A stretch of DNA of 64,000 nt from assembly GCA_018894105.1 (NCBI GenBank), contig CM032118.1, positions 29,740,690-29,804,689 on the forward strand, written 5' to 3'. The notes under the pieces are model-generated. The model had not been told where the DNA came from, did not search any database, and worked only from the letters and a program-made list of their open reading frames with translations. Source of the stretch: Jacaranda mimosifolia (Eukaryota > Streptophyta > Magnoliopsida > Lamiales > Bignoniaceae). Shown here in pieces: positions 45,341-56,859 of this stretch; position 1 is the first letter of the stretch, and the number at the start of each line of letters is the position of its first letter. The position numbers and the translations under genes were made by a program.

Positions 45341-47018
45341 TTGCTCGATACAAAACATTTTGTCTAGATTTTAACACTCTGATTTAACATATATATTTGG
45401 TGCATGAAAATTTAAATTATGCTTCAGTATGTGTAGAATAAAGGTCAAACATAGTCAAATATGAAATATTATATGGTACACCAAATGTAGTATTAAACTT
45501 AGGAATAGGACACGATGCAGGGAGCACTATGAATTGAATGTTGAATGAAAACAAATCAGATTTTATATAACTTAGAACGCACTTTTTTCAATTTATCTAC
45601 TCTTTATTTCTCGCATGAAGTCCATAAACTTTTTGACCTGCATTCTTACAGTTGATTGCAGTTGAGACCAATCAGAAAAGGCCATAAAGACTTGCTGAGA
45701 AACGTCATCGTTTGATATTCCTGGCCACATATTAGGCGGATGCGTGAATTTATGATATCTATGTAATATTGTCTTATTGAGGGGTGGTTGGAAAGATGAG
45801 TTGACAAAGAGAAGGGAGGGTGTTAGTATTAATTGGCATCACTGGCTGTTTTTCTCATCAAATAATAATAGTGTGAAAAAGGTAATCTTAACCTGCAAGC
45901 AATAAAGATGTATAGAGCCGCATAACTTCAAAACTCACATTATGGAATTCACACTGCCGGGGGGATTTTTTTAAATATTAGGTGTCGCCGGAAATTATGA
46001 TTGTAGCAGTATATATATATATATATATTATTTATATGCATGTATATTAAACGTTCGTTAGATTTAAATTTCTAATATCATATTTTATTTATTACGAACA
46101 TTTAAATTTCTAATATCATATTTTATTTGTAAAACTTAAGCTATTAGATCAAAACCACTCAACCATGACTGTAATAGTATTACTATTAAGCTAGTGGGCG
46201 AAAGGCCACTAATATGATTGTAATAGTGTTACTAATTTAACATGTTCTAAGTATGTGGCCTGACAAATGGGTATGTGGGGTGAGGTATCGAATTTGATGA
46301 TCAATGTCCAGTAAGTTTAGCAATTGGGTGAAACTTCAAAATGAATATTGCAATATGATTGGGATTCTTTTTTTAATCTCGACTTTGATCATTAATAAAA
46401 ATTTTTTTACCTCTTATACACTGCAGCACAACAATAGTCAAGGTCGTTGATGTTTTCCGGCAAAAATCCTTTGACAAGTAAATCAAATGTTGACCGAAAA
46501 ATATAATAGAGTATTAAGCAAGTACTAAGAATAGCATAAAGGAAAATAAGTTTTTTGGTATTTGTATATGAGCATACTTTCTTCTTGTTATGACGAGTCA
46601 ATTACATGACAAGATTTGCTACGTAGCACTCTCTAGTTGGCCTTTCAAGCCCATTACCTTCCCATTGCCTTTCGTTCTCCATGTAGATGGACTTCATTTT
46701 AATTGTTCCACTTGTCTCTTATTGGATTGTAGTATCTTGGCCCATTATCCTCATAGTGCATCCTCTAGTTATAGGCCTTAATATCCATAACATCCATACT
46801 ACATCAATATGCCCCACTACAGTTAGTTTGGAATTGTATGCATTTATTGAATAAATTTTTTTCAAACTGATTGAAGTCATGATTTTCCTGACTAGCTTCT
46901 TGATGTATGAAACTTTGCTACCTATCATTAGTTTATCTCAATTTTCAACTTAACTTTTCAAATTCACTATTAATGGCGCATAAAGGCTCGGACTTCAAGA
47001 CCGTTTGATTCCCTATGA
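45341..47018. other. intergenic, with a small tandem duplication
   Basis: AT-rich with no gene recognised. A unit of about 42 bp, 'atttaaatttctaatatcat' followed by 'attttattt', is repeated twice at about 46,060-46,130, next to a TA run (46,011-46,028). The last 400 bp are less AT-rich but show no coding relic. Confidence 0.45.
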
Positions 47019-47027
47019 AATTTGTAT

Positions 47028-48935
47028 GGCTTACTTATAAAAATATGGTAAGAAAATTCAAATTTTATAAAATTACTGTAGTCTTGAAAAGGTTGTAAAA
47101 CTACTGTAAAGCGTGGCTCTACGCCACGCCTTTAATTAGCTGAATTTTTTTTTTTAATAAATAAAACAGAGGCGTGACCCCATGTAAATTTTTTTTTTTT
47201 ATAAAAAAGTGGAGAGGCGTGGCCTCTTGCATGCAATTTTTTTTTTTTTTTTATTAAAAAGTGAAGAGGCATGGCCTCACGCCTCTTCTTGGCTGTCCGC
47301 AATGGCGTGAGGCCATGCCTCTTGCATGGAATTATTTTTTTTATATATAAACAGTGAAAAGGCGTGGCCTCAGGCCATACCTTTTCTTGGTTGAATTTTT
47401 TTTTTTTTTTTTTTGTAAAACATCCGCAAAGGCATGCCACGCTTCTTGCACGGCAGAAATGTGTTTTAAGATACAACCAAGAGTGGTATATATACCGCAG
47501 TATATGATGTAAGCCCTATTAATACATTCTTTAAGAATTATCATACATTTTAATCATAATTGATGCATATAATTTGAAGATATGTTATTATCATGGCATA
47601 TAAAACTATCACATAATATTTTTACCTACTCGATCCTATTTGTGTATTATATTAAAATATATACAATATATTATGTATTATATTAAAATATAATATATTA
47701 TACATTGTATATTAATTATATAATTACAATACAATTAGTATACATACTTAATCTATGAAATGTCATGCACATAATTTATAAGAGATATAATTTTTTTAAA
47801 ATATTTCATTTAATATGAATTAATTTTATTATTTAGCTTTGAATTTCTAACTTAATATAAACAATATTAATAATTAATATAAAATTATCAGCATTTCAAT
47901 TACTTAATAACAACTAATGTAAAAATTGATACTTCATAATATGCTTTTATCTTTTGTTTAGTTTTGAATGAACTAATAATAAGAAAGAAAAGGGCACAAA
48001 TATTAACTAATATCAATGTCATGTCTATCAATTTTAAATTATTCAAACTAAATATTAAAATTAATTTCAGAATCACAAGATTAAGTCAAACTTAATAATA
48101 AACAAATTAAATTAAAATACTTTTACAAAATTTAAAAACCAACCTGATATTGTTGAGTCAAATCTTCCTCCTCTGAAATAAGATTTCTAATCAAACTGTA
48201 AAAAAATAAAAAAATAGCAACATATTATGTTAACAATAAAAAATAATAGCATAAAATAACCAAAAATATAAAATAAAATGTTTGAACAATATGATTTCGA
48301 TTTCACCTTATTTGAAATTATTTAAAATATGGTTTCTTCTTCCCTGTTTTCTTTTCCCTTCTCTTTGCTTTTCCTCTTGAATTTTATTTTCCACTTAGTG
48401 CACTCTACCAACAGCAAAACCCACTCCACTCAATAAGTTTTGTTTGAAAATATAAATAATTTGTGAGAATGTTGGAAGGCTGAATTGGGTATATATATCA
48501 CTCTTGATTGTATCTTAAAAGACGTTTCTTCATGCAAGAGGCGTGGCACACCTTTGGGGACGTTTTACCACAAAAAATTCAGCCAATAGGAGGCGTGGCC
48601 TCTCTTCACTTTTAATATATATAAAAAAAAAAAAATTGCATGCAAGAGGCGTGGCCTCTCTTGCATGCAATTTTTTTATTTTTATATATAAAATGAAGAG
48701 GCGTGGCCTAAGGCCATGCCTCTTTATTTTTTACATAAAGGCCAGCAACTCTTGCGGCCGAAAAATTTGCCATGCGAGATGTGTGGCCTGACTTTTATTC
48801 ATTTAAAAAATAAAAAAATTCAGCTAACTAAAGGCGTGGTGTGAAGCCATGCTTTACCATAGTTTTATAAACTTTTCAGGAATGTGGTAATTTTGTAAAA
48901 CTTCAATTCTTTAACCATGTTTTTATAAATCAGCC
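47028..48935. mobile_element. long-TIR MULE-type element with exact 9-bp target duplication
   Basis: The direct repeat AATTTGTAT lies at 47,019-47,027 and 48,936-48,944. The ends are GGCTTACTTATAAAAATATG and (inverted right) GGCTGATTTATAAAAACATG. The inverted arms are about 450 bp each (47,028-47,500 and 48,480-48,935), and both carry repeated GAGGCGTGGCCTC-like palindromes separated by A/T runs. The core (about 47,500-48,480) is AT-rich without coding sequence. The 9-bp duplication and very long TIRs fit a Mutator-like element. The short ORFs in the arms are translations of the repeats. Confidence 0.87.
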
Positions 48936-49062
48936 AATTTGTATTGATATCCCTTATTTTCTCAACTTCATGGGCTTCTTCTCTTTTTCTTTTTCAAAAA
49001 CATCGCCAATATCTTCTTCGCCTTTTAGGCATCATCCTCTCAAGTAAATACTTCCTTTCAGC

Positions 49063-49319
49063 TAGATAATCTCCACTTTGTCTTCTGAAGGCTCTTCCAG
49101 TAATGCAAGGTTACCAAGCAAAGAAGCTTCACCCCCTGTATCTCGCTCTGTGAGCCTTAGCTCTCTTTTGGAAAACCCTCTCTTGGAACACAAACCTAAC
49201 CTCAAGCTGCCTTCTGCCTTAGCTCCACTATTTGGTGCTATGGCTGTTGTCGACCTAGTAGTTGAGACACCTCATGCTGAATATCTCTCTCTCACTATTC
49301 CATCCCTAAAACTCGATTA
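49063..49319 (+). pseudogene. unrecognised open frame near copy C
   Basis: An 80-residue open stretch with no ATG start (the first candidate codon is TTG) follows a stop at 49,063. It reads in part SSNARLPSKEASPPVSRSVS and LEHKPNLKLPSALAPLFGAM, and ends at TAG 49,319. A splice-acceptor-like 'cttcctttcag' precedes it at about 49,060. It is serine/proline-rich at the start. It may be part of an aORF or gag of copy C, or unrelated. I do not recognise it. Confidence 0.22.
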
Positions 49320-49599
49320 GATCTCCACTCTTCTCTAGTCGCATAAGGCTCCTTGGCTTGGGACAATTTTTTAATTCTTCTAGAATATAGGATTATCATT
49401 CTCTTCAATGATCAAAGGATGCATGACCCATTACCTTGATGCCGAGCCTTTCATGTGTCTGCCTTCAAGGTTGGGCTTTGTTTGCCTTTAAATCCTCATA
49501 TAGAATATATTCTTATATCTCTCTCGCTTTTTTAGTCTTCCACTAGCACAGGGGATAGTGTTGACATCTCTTGATAATCTCCAAATGGCATCAAACTGA

Positions 49600-51200
49600 A
49601 CTTCGCTCTGAAACTAAACTTCTAAGCCATAAATAATGAAGCTGAGTAGGAGGCCCTTATAGCAGGAATGAAAATAGCCCTCACAAACAAGGCCAAATCT
49701 CTAGCAGCAATAACGGATTCACAACCAGTGGTCGGCTAGTTCGACGGATTGTATAAAACAAAGGAGGCAACAATGATTGAATATTTAGCTAAGGTCTAAG
49801 AATTGGGGACTAGATTTAAAACCTTCTAACTCAGATACTAAAGGCTATGAATAAGATAGCAGTCACTCTGTCCAAATGTGCCAGCACAAGTAAAAGCACC
49901 AGGGATAGAAATATCATATTCCTAGTTGTGGATCATCCAAAGATTTTAGATAAGAATCCAACCCAAACTGCCTTGTTCATTCCACTGCTAGGACATTTTG
50001 AGCCTAGCTGGCAAGATAAAATTATAGATTACCTTAGAGTTAACAAATTTTCTAATGATAAAACTGCCGCCATATACTTTCGGCTTTAAGCATCAAGATA
50101 CTTCCTATCGGAGAATGGTTTCCTTTTTAGAAAAATTTCGTCCGGCCCCCACTTCAATGCCTCACACCAACAAGGGCACAACCGTACTCGAAGAAGTGCA
50201 CGTAGGTAGTTGTGGTAGTCATTATGGAGGCCGATCCCTAGTGCTCAAGATTGTCAGGTAAGGTTATTTCTAGCTAACATTAGTGGAAAACGCAACAGAA
50301 TTCTCCATAAAGTGCGAAGCTTGTAAATTCTACTTTAACACCCCTCACAACCTGCAGTGGCAATGACAAACATCCCTATTTGTTAGCCTTTTGATCAATG
50401 GGGTATTTATATCATAGGAGCCTACCCTATGGCCACAGGCTAAAGAAAATTCATCATTGTGGCCATTGAATACTTCAAAAATATATCACGGATGTTGCAG
50501 TTAAGAGCTTCATCTAGAAAAAAACATTATATACAGATTCACCTTGCCTAGAACAACAATTTCAGACAACAACTCCTAATTCCAGTGTAAAAAGATAATG
50601 GAGTGCTATGATCATTAGGCATCAGATAACACTTTACGTTAGTATCCAATACCCAAGCTAACGGTTAAACCAAAGTTACCAACAGAACAATCATCAAGTA
50701 TCTTAAAACACGTTTAGAAGAGGGACAAACTAAATAGACCAATGACCTTTCGGGGGTTCTATACGCATACTAAGCAACTCCAAGAGTGGTAACAGAGAGA
50801 ACTCCGTACAGCCTTGTATATGGGTCACAAACGGTTGTACCTATAGAAATCCTACAGAGACGGCTAGGGTTTTAGACTATAATCCAGAAGGCAATAACAT
50901 GGCAAGGTCCTTCAGCTTAGATACCCTGGATGAAAATGACAATAGGTGTACATAAAAATGCAGTGCTATAGAACAATAATGGCTAGTGCATACAACAAAA
51001 TGTTGCGCCTCAGGAATTTCTGATTGAGAAACCTCATACTTAAGTAAGTTGAAGCTTCCAAGCACATTAAAAAATTAGACACCAACTGGGAAGGTCCATA
51101 TAGGATAGAAAAAGTTCCCAAAAAAAACTCATACAGACTATAGGACTTAAATAGGAATGAACTGCTAAGGCCATGAAATGCTATCAACCTGCAAAAATTC
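49600..51200 (+). pseudogene. RNase H-integrase relic of Tat copy C
   Basis: Plus strand. The RNase H part (about 49,627-49,800) reads NNEAE, stop, EALIAGMKIALTNKAKSLAA, ITDSQPVVG and GLYKTKEATMIEYLAKV, matching the additional RNase H of Tat elements. The integrase N-terminal part (about 49,990-50,260) contains SWQDKIIDYLRVNKFSNDK and VLEEVHVGSCGSHYGGRSLV (H-x-x-x-x-G-x-C-G-x-H). The core is readable at about 50,390-50,520 as FDQWGIYIIGAYPMATG (catalytic Asp changed to Tyr) and RKFIIVAIEYF. RT, protease and gag are not visible upstream. Confidence 0.72.
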
Positions 51201-51264
51201 TACATGTAAAATCAAAGTCACAACTAATAAAAACTGTATGTTATTTTCCATGCAATAAGATATA

Positions 51265-51500
51265 GCTGCCTTCAGGTTGCTTGTCTCCATTAAAGTTATT
51301 TAGGCCAACTCCAGGCCAAAATTTAAAATACAAAAGTTTGACCGCCTTCAGGTCGCTCGTCTCCACCAAAATTATTTTGACTCCCCTCAAACTAACCTGT
51401 ACAACACAAGAGTCGGCTGCCTTTAGGTCCCCACCTTAATAGATCTTAATATTTGTAGGCTGCCTCCAGGCCTACTCTATAAGACCACCTTCAAGTCACT
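51265..51500 (+). repeat. minisatellite of Tat copy C
   Basis: Degenerate units of about 45-80 bp, each opening 'gctgcc(t/t)tcaggt' or 'cgccttcaggtcgctcgtct', occur about four times. It is placed between the integrase and the opposite-strand aORF, as in copy B, but with unrelated sequence. Confidence 0.65.
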
Positions 51501-51789
51501 TAATGAGTTACAACTCCCTACAACACAACCCTCAAACAATACAAAAGTAATATATCAATGGCTAAATACATTATAAATTGCTCCAGGAGATTCCATTCAT
51601 TTACACTATCTGAAATTGTGTTAAATTCGCATATACTTTCACTCCCACACTTATTGACTAAGTTACAATAAGACTTTAGGATATGAGGACAAGAGCACAA
51701 GAAATAGAGAGCAATAACATGATTAAATTGGAAATTTTTCATTACGATGGGTCAGAAGTCCAACACATCATTAAAAAAGCAACAATACA

Positions 51790-53230
51790 AAATTGAGCAA
51801 TGAGAAGTCCAAATTAAAAGACCATATAAAAAGAGGTCCAAGAGAAAATAGATTTATCACGGCTCCCCAAGCTAGCAACTGAAGAAGACACCACCTGGTC
51901 AATCTCCTTATCCACAAACTTGACCTCCAAGCTTCCAGGATCTTCACGCGGCTTCTCTCTCTATTCTTTCAATAGGCCGCTCCACTTTAAAATCCATAAT
52001 GAAGGGGGACGAAGTCATACTCACTTTGCCCAAAACCAAGGAATTCCTCCTCGAAAGGTTGGGGATAGGGTTGCAAATTCTCATCCAACGTTAGGTCGAG
52101 CCTACCTACGTTAAAAGTACCTCCCATGACTTCAACTAACTCAATGCTTTGTTATACCCCATTAGGAATTGTCCCCTCCTAAAGTACGCAAGCCTATTCA
52201 AAGATAGGTAAATGGATGAAGTTAATGACAACATTCATTCTCTACTCAGAAAGTTTGGTCTCATAGCTCAAGTAGGCATAATTGAAAGCCTGATCAAAGC
52301 CTTAGCGACTGCCCTAGACCTCTATTGCTGATACCTTACCCTTCAACTTGAGTACCTCTCAACAGAGTTCTCCAACCTCATCAACTTGGAATGAGTTCTC
52401 TATAAATATGCTGGTAGGTATCCGCTGTTGGGCAGACGTTTAGCTCCTTGGTCAACTCATCTACCCTAGATTGGAGCAAAGGAACCTTTGTAAAGTTCTG
52501 CAAAAGCATGTTGGCATTCTGAGTACTTAGCTTATTACTAGCGTAAATCTAGTTTTTGTTGTCCTGCATGGTCACTTTGTGGTGACGATGCATGGCGTAA
52601 GCTAACTACACGCACTACAGAAAATAACACTTTATGTAAGCCCAGGTAGTAAATTAATTAGGTCGACAAAGGAGGATTTACCATGTTATGATAATAGGCA
52701 AGTCTCTGAATAAATTCTAAGCTCAACATGTGCATCATCTCGTTCAAGTTTTGATGGAACAGCTGGGGATTGAACTTATTCCAGCTGACCTTACGCAAAG
52801 AGTCTCCTTCAAGCATACTTTCCTCATTGCTGATGGACGAAAAATAGGGCTCCGAGAAGGGAAGTATGTCCACCCTATTTAGAGGGTTCATGAATAACAT
52901 TCTCTTATTTAAATCAGCAAAGGGCATAGGTTGGCCGGCTTCGGCAGGATTTCGCTCAAATTTACCATTGAAGCTTTTGTTGTGTAGCTTTCAACAAATT
53001 GGCTCTTCAGCGTTGGAGAAAAAGTGTTTTCCTCCATAAGCTTCTTGCCTTTAGAGGATGAGGTAGCAGAGGTGGAGGTAAAGTCATTGAAGAGTTCGGG
53101 CTTTAGGTCATCGAGAAAATGCTTGGCAAAGAAGCAACGTTGGAGCTAGTGGCTGGGGTCGATAGGGCTTGGCCCTTGGACCTAGCAAAGACATAAAAGA
53201 GTTGCTTGTCATGCTTAGACATGTTTTCTA
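51790..53230 (-). pseudogene. antisense aORF relic of Tat copy C
   Basis: On the minus strand, opposite to the integrase. After an acceptor-like CAAATTTAG (ending 53,228) it reads ENMSKHDKQLFYVFARSKGQ, comparable to the exon 2 start in copy B (REQIMSQTRAEAIARA). A later piece (52,927-52,658) contains NRVDILPFSEPYFSSISNEE and VSWNKFNPQLFHQNLNEMMH, with no recognised domain. Stops and shifts are frequent. Its identity rests mainly on position and the matching exon start. Confidence 0.5.
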
Positions 53231-53450
53231 AATTTGCAAGTGAAAAATGAGACAAAAGCCTAAGAGGCATGCTAGAAAAAGAAGTCCCAAAGCCTAGGAA
53301 AGGAAGTACACATAAAGGGAGCAAGGAAATTCTTACTAAATAACCGAAAGTGAGCCAAAATTATGGATAAGCGAAAATGCACTAGGACAGTTTTTGCCAG
53401 GAATGGACTTGGACAAGATAACTCGAGAGAATGCAAGGATTCTAGAATCC

Positions 53451-53458
53451 TATTTATA
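53451..53458 (-). promoter_or_regulatory. TATA box of the aORF of copy C
   Basis: On the minus strand the sequence is ACTATAAATAGG, about 225 bp upstream of the exon 2-like start. It is the counterpart of TATAAATA upstream of the aORF in copy B. Function inferred. Confidence 0.45.
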
Positions 53459-53738
53459 GTATGATAAGAAATATGCTTGACATCTCTTCAAGATATTCTC
53501 AAAGGGCACAAAAACCTTTAATATGCCGGTATTAAGGAAAAACCCTTGGAGTTGCGCACCACGCGCCCCGCTTGCTAAGACCAAGGGCATTAAATGCCCT
53601 AGTGACGGTTTCTATGAAAGCATTCATTATGTATCAAGCCTCAGGTTGTCAGGAACAACACACAAGAAAATACTTTGCCAGCTTAGCAAGTTGGGAGTAG
53701 ATCAACACTCCAATTACGCTTGGAAATTGAGGGGCTAA

Positions 53739-54290
53739 TGATAAGGGAAGGCTTGCCGACCTCTAGTCTCAACCTAACAACCAGAATCCCCACCAAAATA
53801 GCACAGCAAAGTACCGAAGTGGAGAAAGGTCGACGGTCTACTAACCCAATCTCAAGATTTGACCAGTGTTAGGGTGACTATATTAAATGCCAATAGGTCG
53901 TTGGTACGTCCTGTCACCCCCGTTACAGTTCTGCTAGCTATGCTACTTGTAGTTAGGATAAAAGGGATGTTAGAATGGCAAAAGGTTGTGATCTCCCGCT
54001 TCCGGCATAGTAGGCTACTTTTAGGCCCCTGAGAAAAGACTAAAATTTCCCTCATTAGAGAGGGCCTAATACTTTATAGAAAAAAGGGGTGGTAAAATCC
54101 TAATGATAGGTACTATATATACTTTTTCTTCAATCTGGAAAGGTACGCTCACTATTTATATTTGTCCTAGTTGTTCCCATTATTGTCCTTTTCCTTACTA
54201 GTTGTTAACTTAAGCTTTGGAGGGTTTTAGCTGAGAGCCATTTTGGCAAAGCCTAAAAGACTTTTGGTTGCAGGTTCAACCAATGTATCT
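53739..54290 (+). repeat. probable 3' LTR of Tat copy C
   Basis: A polypurine tract (GAAATTGAGGGGCTAA, 53,723-53,738) is followed by TGATAAGGGAAGGC, the same TGATAAGGG start as the 5' LTR of copy B. A TATATATA box lies at 54,114-54,121. The right limit is uncertain, because no second copy of this LTR was found in the window. Confidence 0.52.
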
Positions 54291-54312
54291 CCAATTAAGT
54301 CGAAGTTCAACC

Positions 54313-54850
54313 CTATATCTCCACCTCCAAGCAAATTAAAACTTGTATCATCATATAAGGTGACAGAGGACTCCTCTGATAGAGTTCCCTCTTAAGGTGA
54401 AGATAACTGATTTGATTACCATTTGAAATGAAAAAATAAGATACAATTGACACATACATCATAATCAAATCCATATTACATTTAGCAAAACCTAATATGT
54501 CTAACATTTTCTATGAAAAACTCCACTTAACCTTGTCATAAGCTCTGCTCATTCAAAGTTTAATGGCCATACAACCCAGGTTCCTTTTGACCTTATTTTT
54601 CAAGAGATGGTTAATTTCATATATGGAAAGAATATTATCCATAATGAGTCTAGAAGGAAAAAATGCAGATTGCATGTCAAAAATAACATAATTCATTACA
54701 AGCTTGATATCATTTGATAAATTTTTGATGCAATTTTGTAGATAACATTACATAAACTAATTGGATAAAACTAGGTAATAAGTTTAGGTTTTACACACTT
54801 AGGGATGAACACAATATGAGGGTGACTAAATTTATGCAAAAAGTGTCCAT
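54313..54850 (-). pseudogene. LINE (L1-type) reverse-transcriptase relic
   Basis: Minus-strand fragments, in order, read SAFFPSRLIMDNILSIYEIN, CMAIKL (stop) MSRAYDKVKWSF, LDILGFAKCNMDLIMMYVSI and ELYQRSPLSPYMM. These correspond to the plant L1 motifs Q-S-A-F-I-P-G-R-x-I-x-D-N-I, K-x-D-M-(S/A)-K-A-Y-D-(R/K)-(V/I)-x-W-x-F and R-Q-G-D-P-L-S-P-Y-L-F. Upstream, FIP-like and 'R-P-I-S-L-C-N-V-x-Y-K' traces are also readable. It is 5'-truncated, and no 3' tail or target duplication was identified. Confidence 0.78.
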
Positions 54851-54899
54851 GGTTAAGGAAATGCAGTAGAAAGAAGTAACATCATTGTCATATTCTTTT

Positions 54900-55250
54900 T
54901 TTGCATTAATTCATCAGGAAAACTCATCTCACATGAATTTCTTCGCGTTCGAGATGTCATCCACACATTATTATATGTCCACATTTTCCTCATTAAGGTA
55001 GCCTACCGGGCACCCCACATATAAGGTGCCTGAGTCTTACAGGGTGCCCAATCTCTAATGAGTCCAAACATCTTTAGGGTGCCCAACTTTTGATGTACCA
55101 TGGTGCCCATGGGGTGCCGACTGCTAAGAGGCCTAGGTGCCTATTAGGTGCCCAACTACTGGGATGCTTGGGCATCTAGCATCTAAGGCATCCAAGTATG
55201 TTTCATCAAATGTTCATTGTGTTTATTTATTCCAGGGACAAAATCATTCG
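54900..55250. repeat. 'ggtgccc'-rich degenerate repeat
   Basis: A run of degenerate units around 'gggtgccca(a/t)' and 'aggtgcctaa' at about 55,000-55,200. A shorter stretch with similar words (ggtgcc, ggcacc) lies at about 18,525-18,600, in copy A next to its chromovirus insertion. This supports both being equivalent untranslated parts of related Tat elements. Confidence 0.4.
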
Positions 55251-55779
55251 AGCAGCAACTAGCGGTGCGTGTAGTTCATCCTATTCGGTAACTTAGAGAA
55301 AATTGATTTAGTTGAAACTTTAAGCTTTGGGATTTTCTTAGAATGGTCAGTGTAAATTTATATATTTGCACATAACTTAGAGTATTTCTTTGTTTAAGGC
55401 TACTATACGTTTTTCTTCTGCATAAGTAGTTGTTATGCTTATTCTTATTTTCGCTTTTACTTCAAGAGCCTAGATGTTTTTCTGTGTTTTTCATCGTTGT
55501 TGATGTTTATTCCCTTTTTGCATAAGGAAGTTCTTTATCCATTCATCTTTGTTCATTCATTTAGCCAAATAAATGACCTTCAAGTACTATAAAGTTACCA
55601 ATATGAGCTTATCACATGTTAAGGGCGCATGAATCAAGAGTAGATTCTCTTTTTATCGAGTTTTGTCACAAGTCCTCTTTAAGGGGTTTTATCAAGTTGA
55701 ATTGGTGCATAAGAGCGCGAACAAGTCTCACTGGAGAAATCATTTTGCAAAATATATCAATTGAATAAAAATTCATTTA

Positions 55780-56130
55780 TGTGCCTCACTGATGAGGTCT
55801 TATCATAATACTTAATTAATCACATTAATATCAATTGATTGCCTCGTTAGTGAGGTCTAGTCATAGTACTTAGTCATTTATTTTGAATGTAGTTGGGTGC
55901 CTCGCTAGTGAGGGCTTATAAAAATTAAGTACAATGATGGCATTTCACAACGAATCCTATTTAGGGGGTCTCGATGCTACTATTAAATATTGTAGCCAAG
56001 TGATTCCAAGCCTCGTTCATGAGGTCCTTGTTGCTAACGTTAATTATCATAATGACACCAGAGTGCGAGCCTTGCTCGAAAGGTCTTATGCTGGATGTTG
56101 AATCATTGCAATGAGGGGTGGCATGTTAGC
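55780..56130 (+). repeat. minisatellite of Tat copy D, first array
   Basis: About four degenerate units near 67 bp, each with 'gcctcg(c/t)tagtgaggtct' and 'atcataatacttaatta'-like words. The same consensus can be seen in the first array of copy A ('gagccttgcttgggag'), so these two copies share a repeat family. Confidence 0.6.
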
Positions 56131-56329
56131 CATGTACCTTAGAGGCCTTTGATGGTTGAATTTGAGGGTGTAGCCATATTCTTTTGCTAGATCAATTAAG
56201 ATATTGGTCTGATTCATTTTTATTAAGATGCAACCACTTACCTCTAGAGAGGGTTTTCAGTAGGCCTATGAGCAGCGACCATGTAATCCTTGAGAAGCCA
56301 AATAGTAGATTTATGCTAAATAAGTTGGA

Positions 56330-56610
56330 TATACTCCGGAAAGTGGTGTGAAATTCCTCAAATAATTCAAATGTGCTCCAAAATACGATGTGCAAGTGCC
56401 CCAAATAGTTGAAGTCTGCTCCAAAGAGCAGTGCATAAATACCTCAAATAGTTCAAGTGTGCTTTGAAGAGCGTTCCCAAGCATCTTAAGTAATTCGAGT
56501 GTCCTTTGAAGAACATTATGCAAGTGCTTCAAATAATTCAAGTGTGCTTCGAAGATCAACGCAAGCGCCTTAAGTAATTCAAGTGTACTCTGAAGAGTAG
56601 TGCACATTCA
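56330..56610 (+). repeat. minisatellite of Tat copy D, second array
   Basis: Five to six units of about 50 bp around 'aataattcaagtgtgctt' and 'gaagagca(t/g)tgcaagtgcc'. The 98-codon minus-strand open frame here, with LELLK repeated, is only the array translated. Confidence 0.8.
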
Positions 56611-56859
56611 TCTCAAGTAATTCATTCAACAACAATAGACAAAAATCTAGAGAAAGTAAAATTCATTTGAGTAATCCATCAATAATATGATAGTATCATC
56701 TCCATGTGGGTTGGCTTTATTCAGTTGTTTTGAAAACATCTAACTGAAGGAAAGTAGTACTTCAAAATTGGTAATAAATAGATGTAAGGACCATCATAAT
56801 TAACTAAGGAAAATGAATAAATAATGGTGCACTCAGTTATGTCGAGGGGCAATTTATTG

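Noticed and set aside
47132..47544. Lysine-rich open frames in the 47-kb region
   Set aside because: They are translations of A/T runs and GAGGCGTGGC repeats in the MULE arms.
56311..56607. 98-codon minus-strand open frame with LELLK-like repeats
   Set aside because: It is a translation of the 50-bp minisatellite of copy D and has no homology-like motifs beyond the repeat.
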